DNA from: Apostichopus japonicus
Taxonomy: Eukaryota; Echinodermata; Holothuroidea; Aspidochirotida; Stichopodidae
Reading direction: 5' to 3'
Assembly: GCF_037975245.1 (NCBI RefSeq)
Contig: NC_092577.1
Coordinates: forward strand, 23,400,398-23,464,397
Length of the DNA: 64,000 nt
The notes beneath the pieces were generated by a model, which saw nothing but the letters and a program-made list of their open reading frames with translations, was not told the origin of the DNA and made no database searches. This document shows, piece after piece, positions 1 through 11,649 of this stretch. How positions within the stretch are numbered: the first letter of the stretch is position 1; each line of letters starts with the position of its first letter. The position numbers and the translations under genes were made by a program.

Positions 1-5
1 TCCAT

Positions 6-1130
6 GTGACAGCCAACCTTAGCGCTGATATCATGCATGACATATTACGAGTTTCACCTATGGAAGTGAAGCTTCTACTAAGTCAATTGATACTCCAGGA
101 ACATTTATTTGAACTTGGTGTACTGAACATGAGACTCTCAAATTATGACTACGGGTTTGTTGATAAAGGAAACAAACCATCAGAAATCACACTGGCTACA
201 CTGAAGAGCTTAGATCATGGACTGAAACAGAAGGCATCTCAGATGTGGTGTCTGACTAGAGTATTGCCTGGTTTGGTAGGAGATTTGATACCAGTAGACC
301 ATAAACATTGGCATGTTTACTTACTGCTGAGACAAATAATGGATATATAATCTTTGCAAAGTGCATTACTGAAGGAATGTGTCATCAGTTGTCATATCCT
401 ATAGAAGAGCACCACCAACTAATGCGCAAGTGCTATCCAAATGTCATTCTAACCCCAAAACATCACTTCATGGTGCACTACCCCCGTCTGCTCTTGGAGT
501 CAGGGCCATTAGTTAATACATGGTCTATGAGATTTGAAGCCAAACACTTGTTTGCAAAGAGATTAGCTAATGTAGTGTGCTCTTTTAAAGACATTTGTTT
601 CACAGTAGCATCCAGGCATCAGGTGGATCATTGCATTAGGTGGCGAGCAGGAAGCTGTATTCATGCTGAACTAGAAACTGGCAACAGACACCTGAAAGCA
701 ACTGAGGTTTCCAGCATTAATGACTATCATGTCCTCCTGTAGAAAGTGCCTGGTTTGTCACTGCACGATGAAGTTTACACTATACAACTGTAACAACATC
801 TGGAACATGCTACCGGAAGTCCATGTTTGTTGTAATTGACACTGACAAAACATCGCAGGATCCAGTATTTGGACAAATTGAAGACATAATTTTGATTGGG
901 GAAAATGTGTTCCTACATGGGGTAGTGTGGTGTGCTCAGTTTTTTTGTCGTCATCATTATGCTTTTAAAGTTGAAAGTACTGGCACCCCTTTCTTTTGCA
1001 ACCTTACAGAACTTAAGAGATGTTTCTCCTCTACATAAGACCAAAAGTGCCACTGATCAAGATTTTGCAACATTTGCAAGAAATTTATTATCAGAGAACA
1101 TACTGCATGAGGCATCTAAAACATCAATTT
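6..1130 (+). pseudogene. CACTA/EnSpm-like transposase, C-terminal remnant
   Basis: The translated pieces match a transposase-like family repeated in fish and invertebrate genomes. Piece one (6-348) carries the block KQKASQMWCLTRVLPGLVGD and LLLRQIMDI. Piece two (about 350-742) carries IEEHHQLMRKCYPN, LTPKHHFMVHYP, GPLVNTWSMRFEAKH and a FK-x2-C motif. Piece three (about 823-1020) carries PVFGQIEDIILIGENVFL and HHYAFKVES. The reading frame shifts near 348, stops at 742 and shifts again near 1000, so this is a decayed copy. The window edge cuts the N-terminal part. Assignment to CACTA/EnSpm is from recalled family resemblance; another cut-and-paste superfamily is possible. No terminal repeats were recognised. 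Confidence 0.55.
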
Positions 1131-3494
1131 TTTTTAGTTCAGAACCGTACAGCGATTCTGTGAAAACTGGGGGCGAATTGCCCGTCGCCCCGCTTAAATC
1201 CGACCCTGGAACCGTAGTTCATATTTTTCATACATTTTCTCAAATTCAGAATGGAGGTGAAAAGGATTTGTGTTACACATGGAGAGAAAACAAAACTTGT
1301 GTAAATGACACATTGGAAATCATCAGAAAGACGTTTTCAATACATGGAGACTTAAAGCTTCTAGCCAAATATGATGGCATTACCAAGTTTGTTGATATCG
1401 ATCCAGATGATGAAGATGATGTTTATGTCTTCGAACAAAGTACAGAGCTCCTAGTTCATACCATCAGTCAGGAGAATTCTTCATCCAGCAGCGGCTCGGC
1501 TGACACCAGGGCTCATTTTTAGATGAAGATGGATGTTCCCCCCCCCCCCACCAAGCAAGCGCTCGTGTAGGGTGAGTGCATATTTTCATCTTTCAAGTTT
1601 ACAATATGAAAAACACTGGAATCAACTCTGCATAGTTGTCATGTAAACCTTCATATTTGTGAGGAGTGCACATGTACACAATTTGCTCATATTCAACAAG
1701 ATGTCTGATGTTTGTTTGTTATTCATGCTATGTATATACTAGTGTATACCGTCCATTGTAAAGGCCATCCCCAGCTTTTTGGTTATTGACTCATTGCTGA
1801 AGAAGCATTTTCTTATATTGATTCAAACTTGTCATAGACACCTGGCAACCAATTCTTAGTTATAATTGGGAGAAATTGACAGTTTAGATTGGATTGATTG
1901 CTAATTGTTTTCTTTTATAGTTTTACTAGTTTTGGGGCAGTCCACTTCACAAAAATATCATGGGTAGCTTGCATTCTGTTCCTGGGACTGCCATTTACCA
2001 GTATTTCATGCATGAGTCAATTGGAAAAACTTGTAAAAAATACAAGTTATTGTTATAATTTGTATTTTATTTTTGGTAAATTAGATTATTGATATCAAGA
2101 ATCTACTGAAAGAAAACTACAAAGGGTCATCCATCCTTGCAGAGTACCAGAAGAACAACACTCTAACCCCACAGTCCAGAAGGATTCTTGTAAACTTAGT
2201 AACAGCTGGTTTGGTGAAAGTGTGTGAAACCCCTTAGTAAGTCTTCATCAATTTGACTACAATTCACTGCTGGAATGTATTTTAACAAAATGTTGCAACA
2301 GTGCTGATCATGAGTGCCTGATATACAGCCAGTCTTCATATCTCATGTCGGTCTGCAGTGGGAACCACAAAACCTTACAGGTATTCTTCATGTATTATCA
2401 GCCCATACCATGTAAGCACATATAGTGTAATGATGTGCTACATATCTGGCTGTCTTTCTGGTGTCAACATTAAACTTGTTCAAATTGATCACCAAATGAA
2501 TGGGCACCAGTGGTCAATATGGGATGTTGAGCAATTTGAGGTTTAAGCCAGACACCCAAGTGGTTATTTTGGTCTAATAGGGGTAAATTGTAATGATCTA
2601 GGGAAACTTCTATAAATATAACCAATAGCTACAACATAGTTGATGCTCTTGTTTCTGAATTTACAGCTATCCAACTGCAAAGGAGAAAACAGAGTGTGCA
2701 AAGGCGATTATAGAGAGATTTCCATCTTTGAAGAACAGGTATTCCAAGCATGGTTATGTAAGTACTATTGTCATGATTCAAGTTTAATATATGTAACACT
2801 TATCAATACCTTACTGAAGACAAAAGGAATCTATAGATGGAATCTTGGTTGTGTGTAAGCATTGGTTAAACTTGAGCTCATATTTGGTGGAAGTGTCACA
2901 ACTTGCTTCATTTGTGATCATCAGTTCTTCTGGCATATGGCAAACCTTTTAGCAGGTGAGCCATGCACCAGGACTTCTCCACATATAATTTGTGTTTGGG
3001 TGGGGTATACACCAGGGATGACTTTATCTCTTGGCTTGCACAGGTTATAGTGGGTACCATGCTGAGTCCTGGTCCCTTGCTCAGGGTGGCCTAGTGTTTG
3101 GAGTTGGAAGGTGGGTGCCACAAAGTACCCCCTGGCATGTTTAAGTACAGCTATATGTCCTTGGTATTTCAGTAACAGAAGATGTTTTCACTGAAATACA
3201 TAGCATATTTCATCAGAACGTTCATTAGAGAACTCAAGCACTCTAAGAGGAAACTGGTGTGTTAATTCAATATTGAATAATAAACACAAGAAAGCTTTTC
3301 AGATGATTTCAAGATAATGGCAGCATCTGCTATATCACTTAGCAGTATCTCACTTTTCCTGTTGAATGTTTCCTATTTTTTACAGAATTTACTCTGTGCA
3401 GGAAGGCATATTGAAATGATCCAAAGTAATTGTGACTTCATTCATACTTAGTAAAGATTCCTAAATCCTATTGGTCCATTCAGGTCAGCTGACC

Positions 3495-3523
3495 GTGGTT
3501 AATCCTGTGAGTAACGCACGGTA
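3495..3523. repeat. Partial copy of the MITE end found at 4294-4452
   Basis: The stretch from TTAATCCTGTGAGTAACG onward repeats about 22 bases of the right terminal repeat of the palindromic element 0.9 kb downstream, then diverges. It is probably one end of an older related element. Confidence 0.45.
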
Positions 3524-3842
3524 AAATTACCGGCGGATGAATACAATTGTTACCATGTTTTGTCGTCTGCTTTGATGAGCTATCGAAATACATTAACGTT
3601 ACTGCATGCTGTTAGGGCTGAAACGTCTAACATGTCCAAACTGTTTTCCAAATGTTCTTTCCAAAGTCCTGTCAATGTTTACTTCCAAAATTCATAGTTA
3701 TATCCGTATTAAAACACCAAACAGTTGTGGATGCTGTCCGTAATTAAATGTTCGCAAGGCCGTTATGTTGCTCATAGTGTTATAAATTTAAAGTTAAACG
3801 ACCGCAGTGCCAAGCACTGTGTAGTGTGTACGTTCAAGTGAG

Positions 3843-3876
3843 TGTACGTACGTAGGTACGTTACGTACCGTACGTG
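3843..3876. repeat. Alternating TACGTACG short palindrome cluster
   Basis: A run of overlapping GTAC/TACGTA palindromes (for example GTACGTACGTAGGTACGTTA). It lies in the long intron between exons 3 and 4 of the SAMD3-like gene. No function is implied. Confidence 0.5.
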
Positions 3877-4293
3877 TTCAATACAAGGCCTACTATGTTA
3901 TCGTATGACTGTATGCCATACGTACATGTTTGTCCCTAGAATGGTTGCTATGGGAACCAGAAGCTGTAGGGTATTGATATGATGAAGCCAACTAGTAATT
4001 GTTTGTAGTTCCTTGTTATTGAGACCTTTCAAAAAGAGTTTTATGGCCGCAATATTGCCAAACATTAGTTAAAATGTTATTATGGTTCATCTTTTATGAA
4101 TGACAGCCTTTCAAAGACGTTTCCTTTATAATTATTCACTATCGTTCAGTATTACTTTATAATTGCACATGTACATTGTTATGCTGGTATTCAACTTACG
4201 GGGCATCACTTTAATAAATCTTTGGTTATATGTAACCAAAAATGTATTGTTTTATGATTTTTCCCCCACACAAATGGTAGTGTATGAATGAAC

Positions 4294-4452
4294 GGGGTTA
4301 ATCAACGGTCTATCGTGCGTTACTCACATGACTCCGGGTGTTAATGCTATCGCTGGATGCACTCGGGCTCCGCCCTCGTGCATCGCTTGCATTATCCCCC
4401 GATCGTGCATTAATCCTGTGAGTAACGCACGCTAGACCGTTGATTAACCCCT
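4294..4452. mobile_element. Palindromic MITE with 35-bp terminal inverted repeats
   Basis: The left end starts GGGGTTAATCAACGGTCTAT and the right end is its reverse complement (ATAGACCGTTGATTAACCCC with one mismatch); the match runs about 35 bp. The 159-bp element also has a second nested palindrome in the centre (GCACTCGGGCTCC with GCCCTCGTGC). It encodes no protein. Target-site duplication is not clear (flanks ATGAAC and TTATTA). It sits in an intron of the decayed SAMD3-like gene. Confidence 0.75.
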
Positions 4453-5189
4453 TATTAATAACATCAACTATCACCAGCAGCATTTGCATTAAAGTGTCGA
4501 AAACCCAGAGATAGTACACTAATTTCAGCAGATATAACATATTAAGATTCCAATTTTTCATAGGAACACTTCTTCTGTGCAGAGGGAAAACAGACCGGCT
4601 TCAGCCAGGATCGGCTGAAAAACATCAGAAGACACATTCCAGAAGAGTCAAAGAAACGACCATTCTCATAAGGCTCAACATTTCCAAGCTGCCTTGCATC
4701 TTCGAAGTCACAAAAGTCCAGTGAGTGCAGTGACCCTACACCAAGTTCAGAAGAAGAAGCTGACCATTTTGGTCTCCTTCTGCAGGAGGGCGACATCTGA
4801 CCTCCAAAAAGACATCACAGTTGCAATGAAGAAGACTTATGGGAATCGCATGCTATGGATAACCAATGAAAGCCCCACCCTTGCTGAGATACTTCAAAAG
4901 TACCCCCGCTACATAGATGTAGAAGGCTTGGTAAGCTTATAAGATGTACTTGAAGAAATAGGTTTGGGAGGAAGCAGTCACAGTGCAAAAAACAAAACTG
5001 GTTTCATGCTGGTTAAACATGCACATCAGTTCATGATTGTTGGTGTGTTCTGAACACTCACAAAGAGAGTGTTGTGGTAAGTACATGTTTAGGATGGCTT
5101 TTTATGGGATCACAGTTTGTTAAATAGGCACACTGCTACAGTAAGTGCCCCATATACTAGACTGGAGCTCTCTTTCAAATCTATACTCC

Positions 5190-5300
5190 TGTGAATGTAC
5201 TACAGTGGCAAGAGATCCCTGATTCCATCCCATGTTGGTTCTTGAGTCTTCAAAAGCTGTACTGCAGTTGGCTGGTTTTGTATGTTGTGGATTGTGGATG
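5190..5300 (+). mobile_element. Older copy of the tRNA-derived SINE at 5723
   Basis: Shares GAGATCC, a weak box-B-like TTCCATCCCAT and the tail AAAGCTGTACTGCAG with the better-preserved SINE 0.5 kb downstream. It is diverged; boundaries are approximate. Confidence 0.35.
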
Positions 5301-5722
5301 TAGCTTTGGTTGGCCAGGCCTATTATTGGGTTAGTTGTTTGTTGAATTTGGAACCTACACCAGTTCTTTTTTTGGAAGAGGCTATAAGCTGGTGTGTGAC
5401 ATCATTGGTAAAGATTTACAACTCCCATGGCTGCAAATTAGGAGCTTGACCAAGCCCCATTATTGTTGTGTGGATTATTTTTCCCAGGTCAATCAAGATT
5501 TGCAGATGAAATTTGGAGATGAGGTGTCACGGCAGCTCCTGATGAAATGGGACAGCTCAATCGCTCCTGTCATACTGAAGCTCGCCGAGCAAACAAGCAC
5601 AACGGCCATAAGAGAACTATTCATGGAGTTCAATGAAAATAAAGACTCCTCCAGCTATGGTAATTTATTTTGCATTCACTATCTATAAAAGCCCTGGGCA
5701 TTTATTTGGATACCACATTCGG

Positions 5723-5865
5723 TGTTAGTGTGGCATAGTGGCAGGCGTGAGAGATCCTGGGGTTCGATCCCACTATACCCGTTTTGTTAAAAGCTGTTGT
5801 ACAGTTTTGATGGTTTTTTATCCTTTCCTGTGATGTGGGGATCGGAACAACTGTTATTGTTTTTA
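5723..5865 (+). mobile_element. tRNA-derived SINE
   Basis: The head has a pol III A-box-like TGGCATAGTGG (5731-5741) and a near-perfect B box GGTTCGATCCC (5761-5771) at tRNA-like spacing, followed by a non-tRNA body and a T-rich tail. It lacks a convincing cloverleaf, so a SINE is preferred over a tRNA gene. It lies in an intron of the SAMD3-like gene. Confidence 0.55.
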
Positions 5866-7640
5866 TTTTTTTACTATTTGCCATCTGGTTAGGATTTTAC
5901 ACTGCTGCATTGCCATGGTGATAGCCAGGTTGCTATCTCCCATTCCCTTCCACCCTCTGAGGAAAGTAATTAAAAGTCTGGAGAACATTAATTGTGGGAG
6001 CAAGATGAGAATGTAAGTTGCACCCCTGCTGCAATTGTTCCAACCAGCATTTATCTGTCTATTCACCTCACTCCTTACCCTTGATTGCTCTCAACAGTGC
6101 TCCCAGGTCACCATAGAAATGCTCGTGCCTACCCACATTACCTCCTGCACACCCACAAACACTGTCTTCTTTCTACGGCTCGTTCCTTAATCTTACGGGC
6201 CCTTAAATCAGTCACTTACAATTAGATAATCTGGTATCTTTCCTGCACAATAAATCTGTACACCATCAGGAAACATTGCCATGGAACAGTCTATTTGTTT
6301 ACTTGTTGGTGTATTTGATGCATAATAATACTCTCATATTGGCTGTTTTATTAATTTCCAGATTGCCTTGGGATGTATGCCTTACTGATTTGTGTGTTCA
6401 TGCTCTTACCCATGCCAGGAGCAAAGGAATGCGCAAACAGTCGCTGAACATGCTCATCGACTTCAGGCCAGTAAGTTTTATCTTCATATATTGTTTTCTT
6501 TCTGGCTGTAGCAGGAATCCATGTTGCCTCAGTTGTGTCACATTTATTTCATCATTTAGTATACATTTTACTTGTTGGCAAAGGTAAAGTCATGCAGCAC
6601 CAGTATCTCAAGTGCAGTTGATTCGGCAATTGTGTGTGACTAAAATTCTCGATAACATTCAAGACCATATCTTCAAGACTTGATCAGAATATGACGCTAG
6701 TCGGAGACCACCAGAGATCAAACTACTGAAAATTGAGTAGCAGGGCCTGCATGGATCAATGCCACTCTTTGCAGTAGTTATTAATGTGATATTGAAGACC
6801 AGAGTTCTGTTATTAAATTTAATGCTGCGAAGCACTCTGTGAGATACAGCATTTATTATGAACATGACAAACCATTCTACAGTTGCATTTCCTGCATGGT
6901 CATTAAATGGCATTATTTGAAAAGAGCTGCTGCATTATTGCTCGGGTAAAAAAAGGCACTGAACTGTCAATGAGTGAAGTGAATCATGTGTCGTATTCCT
7001 ACATTGTAAGAATAATTCATTGTTCGGAAAATAGAATGGATGTTGAGTTAATTTCAAGCGGTGTGTTGATATTGAATGAACTTGGAGAAACTGTCATGTC
7101 CTATCAGGATGGTGTTGATAATGTGTGGCAGATCAGTGAACAAGCACAGTGAAGTGCTAATCTGCTTTGTATATCTACTGTGTAAAAATAATGTAACTAG
7201 TTTTAATTACTTGTGATAAAAAACAACCCTGCAAAGTGATGTCAGGGGAGCATATTTATCTATATTGAAGTGCCCAGTAGCTTCAAATCAGAAACTAAAT
7301 GTTGCTGTTTTTCTCCTAGATCGGGACAGTACTGGAGAAATACCTGACCCAAGACAGGCCGAACAGGCAACCATATCTCCTCTGTTTGGGCACAAGGAGT
7401 GCCCCTACCCAGTTCTTCATCATTGGAGATCGGCAAGCAATAAAATGCGAAGATAATATCGTTGCCGCTGTTGACAAGTTGTTTAAACTCCATTTTGTTT
7501 TTAATTTGCAGTATGCTGCCGAGCTAAAGTTGTTTTACAACTTCATTGAAACATTTGTTTTCAAGTTATCACCTCTGGGCCAACTACCCAACAAACTAGT
7601 GGAGATAGTTGCTGCCATAGAGTCCTGTTCATCTTCTTAA

Positions 7641-9150
7641 AACCGTCGTCTTCTTATACCACTATAGGTGCCTTAGTTACACCAGTGGATTATTTTAAGC
7701 TCAAACAGTTGTATATCTTTTCAGCCAATTCTGTTTGCAATATATAGGTGACCCAGCAAGAAGTTGAATGTGATAATGACATTTTTGCTGTTGTTAAAAG
7801 TTATGTTTTGTTGTCATATTTTGTTGTTATGTTTTGTTGTCATCTTTGAGGCAAGTGCATTTGAAGTTCTTTGGGTAGCTGCTGCACTAAATGCAATGTT
7901 ACCACAAACACCTTTCATTTTTGTTTGAATTTTGACCCAATTTTTTCATTTGTGATCCCTATAAAATAGATGCAGTGGGTCTTAATTCATGTGGATGGCA
8001 ACCAGACACTGCACATGTTTATGAAGCTCCCCCCTCCCACCACACTTTTTGCATCAAGGTTTTCAGTAGAGTAGGTTGTGTTATTATTAATATACTAGTA
8101 TTTTATTTAGTAGAGAGATTTTTTAAACGGACAAAAAAAAACAAGTCACAGGTTTTGCCCTCTAAATCATATACATGTTCCCCAAGAAAATAATCGGATT
8201 TCAATTTAATTTCTATCAAGATGTACCAATCAAGATGTATCAAAACCTGCAACTGAACACACTTATGATTCACTTATGAAAATAATTTCTACCTTAAGGA
8301 CCATGAATGCTTTCCCAAAATTTAGAGATTGGTTTCCATGGAAAGTGTGAGTGTTCATATTGCTCTGTATGTAGTTGTGTGTAAAAACCTGTATACCCCC
8401 CCCCCCCCAAATTGACCAGAAGGACAGGTTTATGTCTAAATATCTCACTTTTCATGGAATTTTCATTACATGAGAATTTTTTTTTTCCACAAAAACATCC
8501 ACATCATGTTCATTCCGATTTCCATCAGATTTTTTTTCCAATACCAAAGAGTGGTATGTTGTCAAAATTTCAAAATTACATGTTTTGGGGTTATATTTCC
8601 ATATTTGTGGGTAGATGGAGGATAAAATTTGGAATGAAGACTTTTGTTTGTTGCATTTACATTCACTGCAGTGAATTTAAGAAATTTTTTCAAGCAAGAA
8701 TTTTGCTCTTCTTAAGCAGTGAGGCAAGTTACCAATAAAGTTTGTTGATAAATATGAATAGTGTGTTTTTGTAACTGATTCCTTAGGAACAGCTTTCACT
8801 ATGACTGTGGAACATATGCTCCTAGTTAGTTATAAGTGAGAACATAGAGCTCAGGTCAAGCCCTCCTGCCAATAAGAGATGACTAAAAGGGAGTATTTCT
8901 ATCGATTTAAATATTGCAGACCATATACTTATGATGCAATCATGCTTGTTCTACCTTACTCTTAGTTGGACCACATTTATACCTGGTACCTAACCATATG
9001 GGCATTCTAAGGTCCAGTCTTGGTATGTGTGTTTTTCACTGAGCAGGGGAAGGGGGGGGAGTAGTGGGTGTTCTTCCTACACATTTTGAGTAAGCTTTGA
9101 GGTTTAAAAGTGCCAATTTGAGACTCCTTGATTCAGATTCCTACAGTGCC
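7641..9150. other. Intergenic, no gene recognised
   Basis: AT-rich sequence with short homopolymers (poly-C near 8398, a G-rich run near 9050) and a short TTTTGTTGTCAT repeat near 7805-7845. Open frames here are short and show no recognisable motif. Confidence 0.5.
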
Positions 9151-9154
9151 AAAG

Positions 9155-9556
9155 GAAGTGTTATTTGAACACTCTAATATGCTGGGTGGTTAACACCTAA
9201 GTGTTATATTTAGGGGATAGGGGTTCGCAATTTCACCTGCAAGTGTCAATTGAACATCAGTAAGGTGTTGGCTATATTCAACACGCACAAAGTGTTAGAA
9301 TAGCCAGACATGTGGTGTTACTTCAGCACTCCCATAAACTCAGTAATAAACACCTTTGAAGTGCTAAATTTAGGGGACTGGGTGACAATGACACCTGCAA
9401 GTGTTGATAAATTTAACACCAGCGAGGTGTTACATTTTCAACACTCGGAAAGTGTAAACTTAGCAAGGAGGGTGTTGTCCCTGTACGAGCTAGGCTGAAG
9501 TGTTTGATATGACACTTATCGATTACATTTTAACACTCCATTTTTTGGAGTGTACG
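9155..9556. repeat. Cluster of AACACY...RGTGTT inverted motifs
   Basis: About a dozen small palindromes of the form AACAC(n4-8)GTGTT follow each other, for example TTAACACCTAAGTGTTA, TTCAACACGCACAAAGTGTT, TTAACACCAGCGAGGTGTTA and AACACTCCATTTTTTGGAGTGT's two arms. The spacing is irregular (about 25-45 bp). It ends just before the LINE. It may be a non-autonomous DNA element or a binding-site array. Confidence 0.6.
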
Positions 9557-9565
9557 TACTACAGA

Positions 9566-11377
9566 TACCCTGTCTCCCTCCCAAAGGTGAAATTTACTGG
9601 AAGAAAACATACAACGACATTTCTCTTCAGAAATTGTGGAAAAGTGTTTCTGGTGACATAAAAGATAATGACGATGCTGACTTACATTTAAAGATTTTGC
9701 ATAACATCTTATTTACAAAGGAAAAATTATATAAATTTAAACTGATTAATTCACCACTGTGTACCCTCTGTAGCAACGACATCGAAAGCATTGAACACCT
9801 GTTTATTAATTGCAGCAAGATTAAGAACTTCTGGGAGTTATTAATTCAGAAAGTAGATAATATCCTCCATCTAGATTCTTGGAAAGAATGCACCTTATTA
9901 GGCACCCCTCTTCATAAAAAGAACAAGCAGACTATGTTATTGGACTTTTTATTCAATATCCATGAAAAGGTTATTTGCTCCAGTAGAGCATGCCTTCTTA
10001 ACGAGGAAACATACGTGCACAACATATCAATCCCTATGTCACGAACGACTTTATTCATTGTACGTGTATTCAGTATATGCTGGTCAGGGTGATAAGTAGG
10101 TCACTCGTCGTGACTGACAACTTGTGCGTTTTTTCTGGAAGCTACGAGAAATGATGGCGCTATTCGGTATTAGCGAGTACAAATTTCCAGAACATACGGG
10201 AAGTTATTTTTAGCAGGTGACCGGATATCGTCGACCAATGAACGTTGAACTATCAGTCGTATCTTCGAGACATGGATGATTCTCGGTGTTTTTCCGTCAG
10301 GATTCCTGGAAAAGAACTTTCGGGAGATTAAACCCGGCTATATATAAGAAGAGATATTTTCGATGATGAGGAGTTCAGAGTTTTCCGATGTATTGTGAAA
10401 AGAAATTCATCTGAGATAAAAGATAAATCGAGGGGACGGACGGAGGAACCGGTGGACTGTTTGTTTATAAGATTGGTGCGTCGTTTAACCGGGACAGGCG
10501 TGACTTCGGCAGAGTTTTCGGAGTTCACCCAGGAGGAAGCCATCCTTGGGATACAAACGTTGAGTCGAATTGGACCAGCGGGGAACGGTTTTACTCCTGA
10601 CCAAGTCACGGGATACCAGCCTACGAGGGAGAATCCCGACATCGTTGTTGGTGACGCAAGGAGGTCAGAACAGCTACGAAAGGAACCGAGAGCCGGCACG
10701 CGCCGCGTAAGATAAGTTAAGTAATCTTTTAAAAATTTAACGGCCGTATAATATTGTAAAATCTGTCTGTAATATTCCAAATGTCTAGTACCAATAATCC
10801 TTGTACAAATCAGTAGAGATCGTATCATTGTAAATATATCGTTTTTGTTAACTTTCACAAACCTCTCAGTAGTCTTTTGGTCCTTTGAGTTTACTTCCCT
10901 GAATCTATGTAAAATTTTATTTTTATCGGCCTTGAAGGCCAAAGGGAAAAACCCGGGGTCGCAACAGAGGGGGCGCTAGAGGGTGCCATTTTGTATTATC
11001 CCACGGAAGTTGTGACACCCTATGATCTTCCACAACACTGTTCGAAAGAAAATTCGAACTTTATTTTATTTTAGGAAGAATATGGACCTCACCACATTCT
11101 GGCAACTCTTTGTCCAGGCCAATACACTTGTTATTTGAGAGTACGATTTTGATAATGCGTGTACATACAATTATATTATTGATAATTAGTATTTTAAATG
11201 AAGATTCTATCCTTCTTGTCATTGCTTGAGCCATAAAAGGCAAAGTAAAATTGCATAATTATTATTGCCTATTTCAATTTTAAGGAATCTGTATTCAAAT
11301 ACAATGTCTGTACATAATTTCCATGTGTTTTATTACGGTGAACCAGTGGGGCCATCGTTGAAATAAAGTGGAAAAAA
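9566..11377 (+). mobile_element. Tx1/L1-type LINE, 3' part, interrupted by a solo LTR
   Basis: The frame 9566-10031 encodes the end of a non-LTR reverse transcriptase ORF. It shows KLWKSVSGDIKD, then the zinc-binding signature LCTLCSNDIESIEHLFINC followed by KNFWELL, the C-terminal zf-RVT region of L1/Tx1-type ORF2. After the inserted LTR the frame resumes at 11023 (FHNTVRKKIRTLFYF, TTFWQLFVQANTLVI) and stops near 11140. A 3' UTR of about 220 bases ends in a short A run (11372-11377), directly followed by 5S rRNA sequence starting inside the gene. The 5' part (endonuclease, most of RT) is missing. The clade is inferred from the motif, not from a tree. Confidence 0.75.
10037..11017 (+). mobile_element. 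Solo LTR (Gypsy-type fossil) inside the LINE
   Basis: The ends are inverted repeats, TGTCAC at the left and GTGACA at the right, and the element is flanked on both sides by the 5-bp direct repeat CCCTA (10032-10036 and 11018-11022). There is a TATA box (TATATAAG) near 10340. No internal coding region is present, so this is what recombination between two LTRs leaves. The 5-bp target duplication suits Gypsy (or Copia). The clean duplication suggests a moderately recent insertion. The family is not identified. Confidence 0.8.
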
Positions 11378-11470
11378 CCGCTTCTCGTCCGATCACCGAC
11401 GTCAAGCAACGTATAGCGCAGTCAGTACTTGGATGGGTGAGCGCCTGGGAATGCTGGGTGCCGTAGGCTT
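11378..11470 (+). rRNA. 5S rRNA, 3' fragment (5'-truncated)
   Basis: From CTTCTCGTCCGATCACCGAC through GTACTTGGATGGGTGAGCG, CCTGGGAATGCTGGGTGCC to GTAGGC this is animal 5S rRNA from about nucleotide 29 to the end, followed by a TTTT terminator (11469-11472). The first ~28 nucleotides are replaced by the 3' end of the LINE. Internal promoter boxes are largely present. It is probably not a functional gene. Confidence 0.85.
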
Positions 11471-11545
11471 TTATTTTCATAATTGATAAAACTATGTTGC
11501 CCCGACGATGAGAAATGACAATAGCCTACATGTACCTCTTCTAAT

Positions 11546-11648
11546 GTCTACGGCCATATCGCGTTCACTATACCGGTTCTCGTCCGATCACCGACGTCAA
11601 GCAAGGTAGAGCGCAGTCAGTACTTGTATGGGAGACCACCTGGGGAAG
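11546..11648 (+). rRNA. 5S rRNA-like unit with intact 5' end and decayed 3' end
   Basis: Starts with GTCTACGGCCATATCGCG and continues TACCGGTTCTCGTCCGATCA, CAGTCAGTACTTGTATGGGA, ACCACCTGGGGA, then loses similarity before the last ~20 nucleotides. The CTCGTCC motif is 195 bp from that of the preceding unit, as expected of a small tandem 5S array. It is probably a pseudogene. Confidence 0.8.
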
Positions 11649-11649
11649 G

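Larger units (their letters stand above)
1252..7640 (+). pseudogene. SAMD3-like / PB1-like protein gene, decayed, about seven exons
   Basis: Resembles the uncharacterised 'sterile alpha motif domain-containing protein 3-like' family of fish and invertebrates; function unknown. Exon 1 (about 1252-1571) encodes a PB1-like fold: start MEVKRICVTHGEK, then NDTLEIIRKTFSI, LLAKYDGITKFVDID and an acidic DPDDEDDV end. Further exons: 2085-2236 (LLKENYKGSSILAEYQ), 2667-2757 (YPTAKEKTECAKAIIERFPS), 4562-4932 (TLAEILQKYPRYIDVEGL), 5488-5658 (FGDEVSRQLLMKWDSS), 6362-6472, 7317-7640 (QPYLLCLGTRSAP, AAVDKLFKLHFVFNLQY, the family C-terminus). Splice signals and phases fit at exons 2/3. Lesions: frameshifts near 1303 and 1505, a TAA and a frameshift in exon 4, an early stop in exon 6. 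Introns carry a MITE and SINEs. Family assignment is fairly secure; the host function is unknown. Confidence 0.65.

Noticed and set aside
5723-5790. tRNA gene
   Set aside because: A and B boxes are present but no stable acceptor and anticodon arms can be drawn; it is better explained as a SINE head.
10328-10942. Two overlapping open frames (204 and 106 codons) within the solo LTR
   Set aside because: They lie wholly inside an LTR defined by its ends and target duplication and show no known motif.
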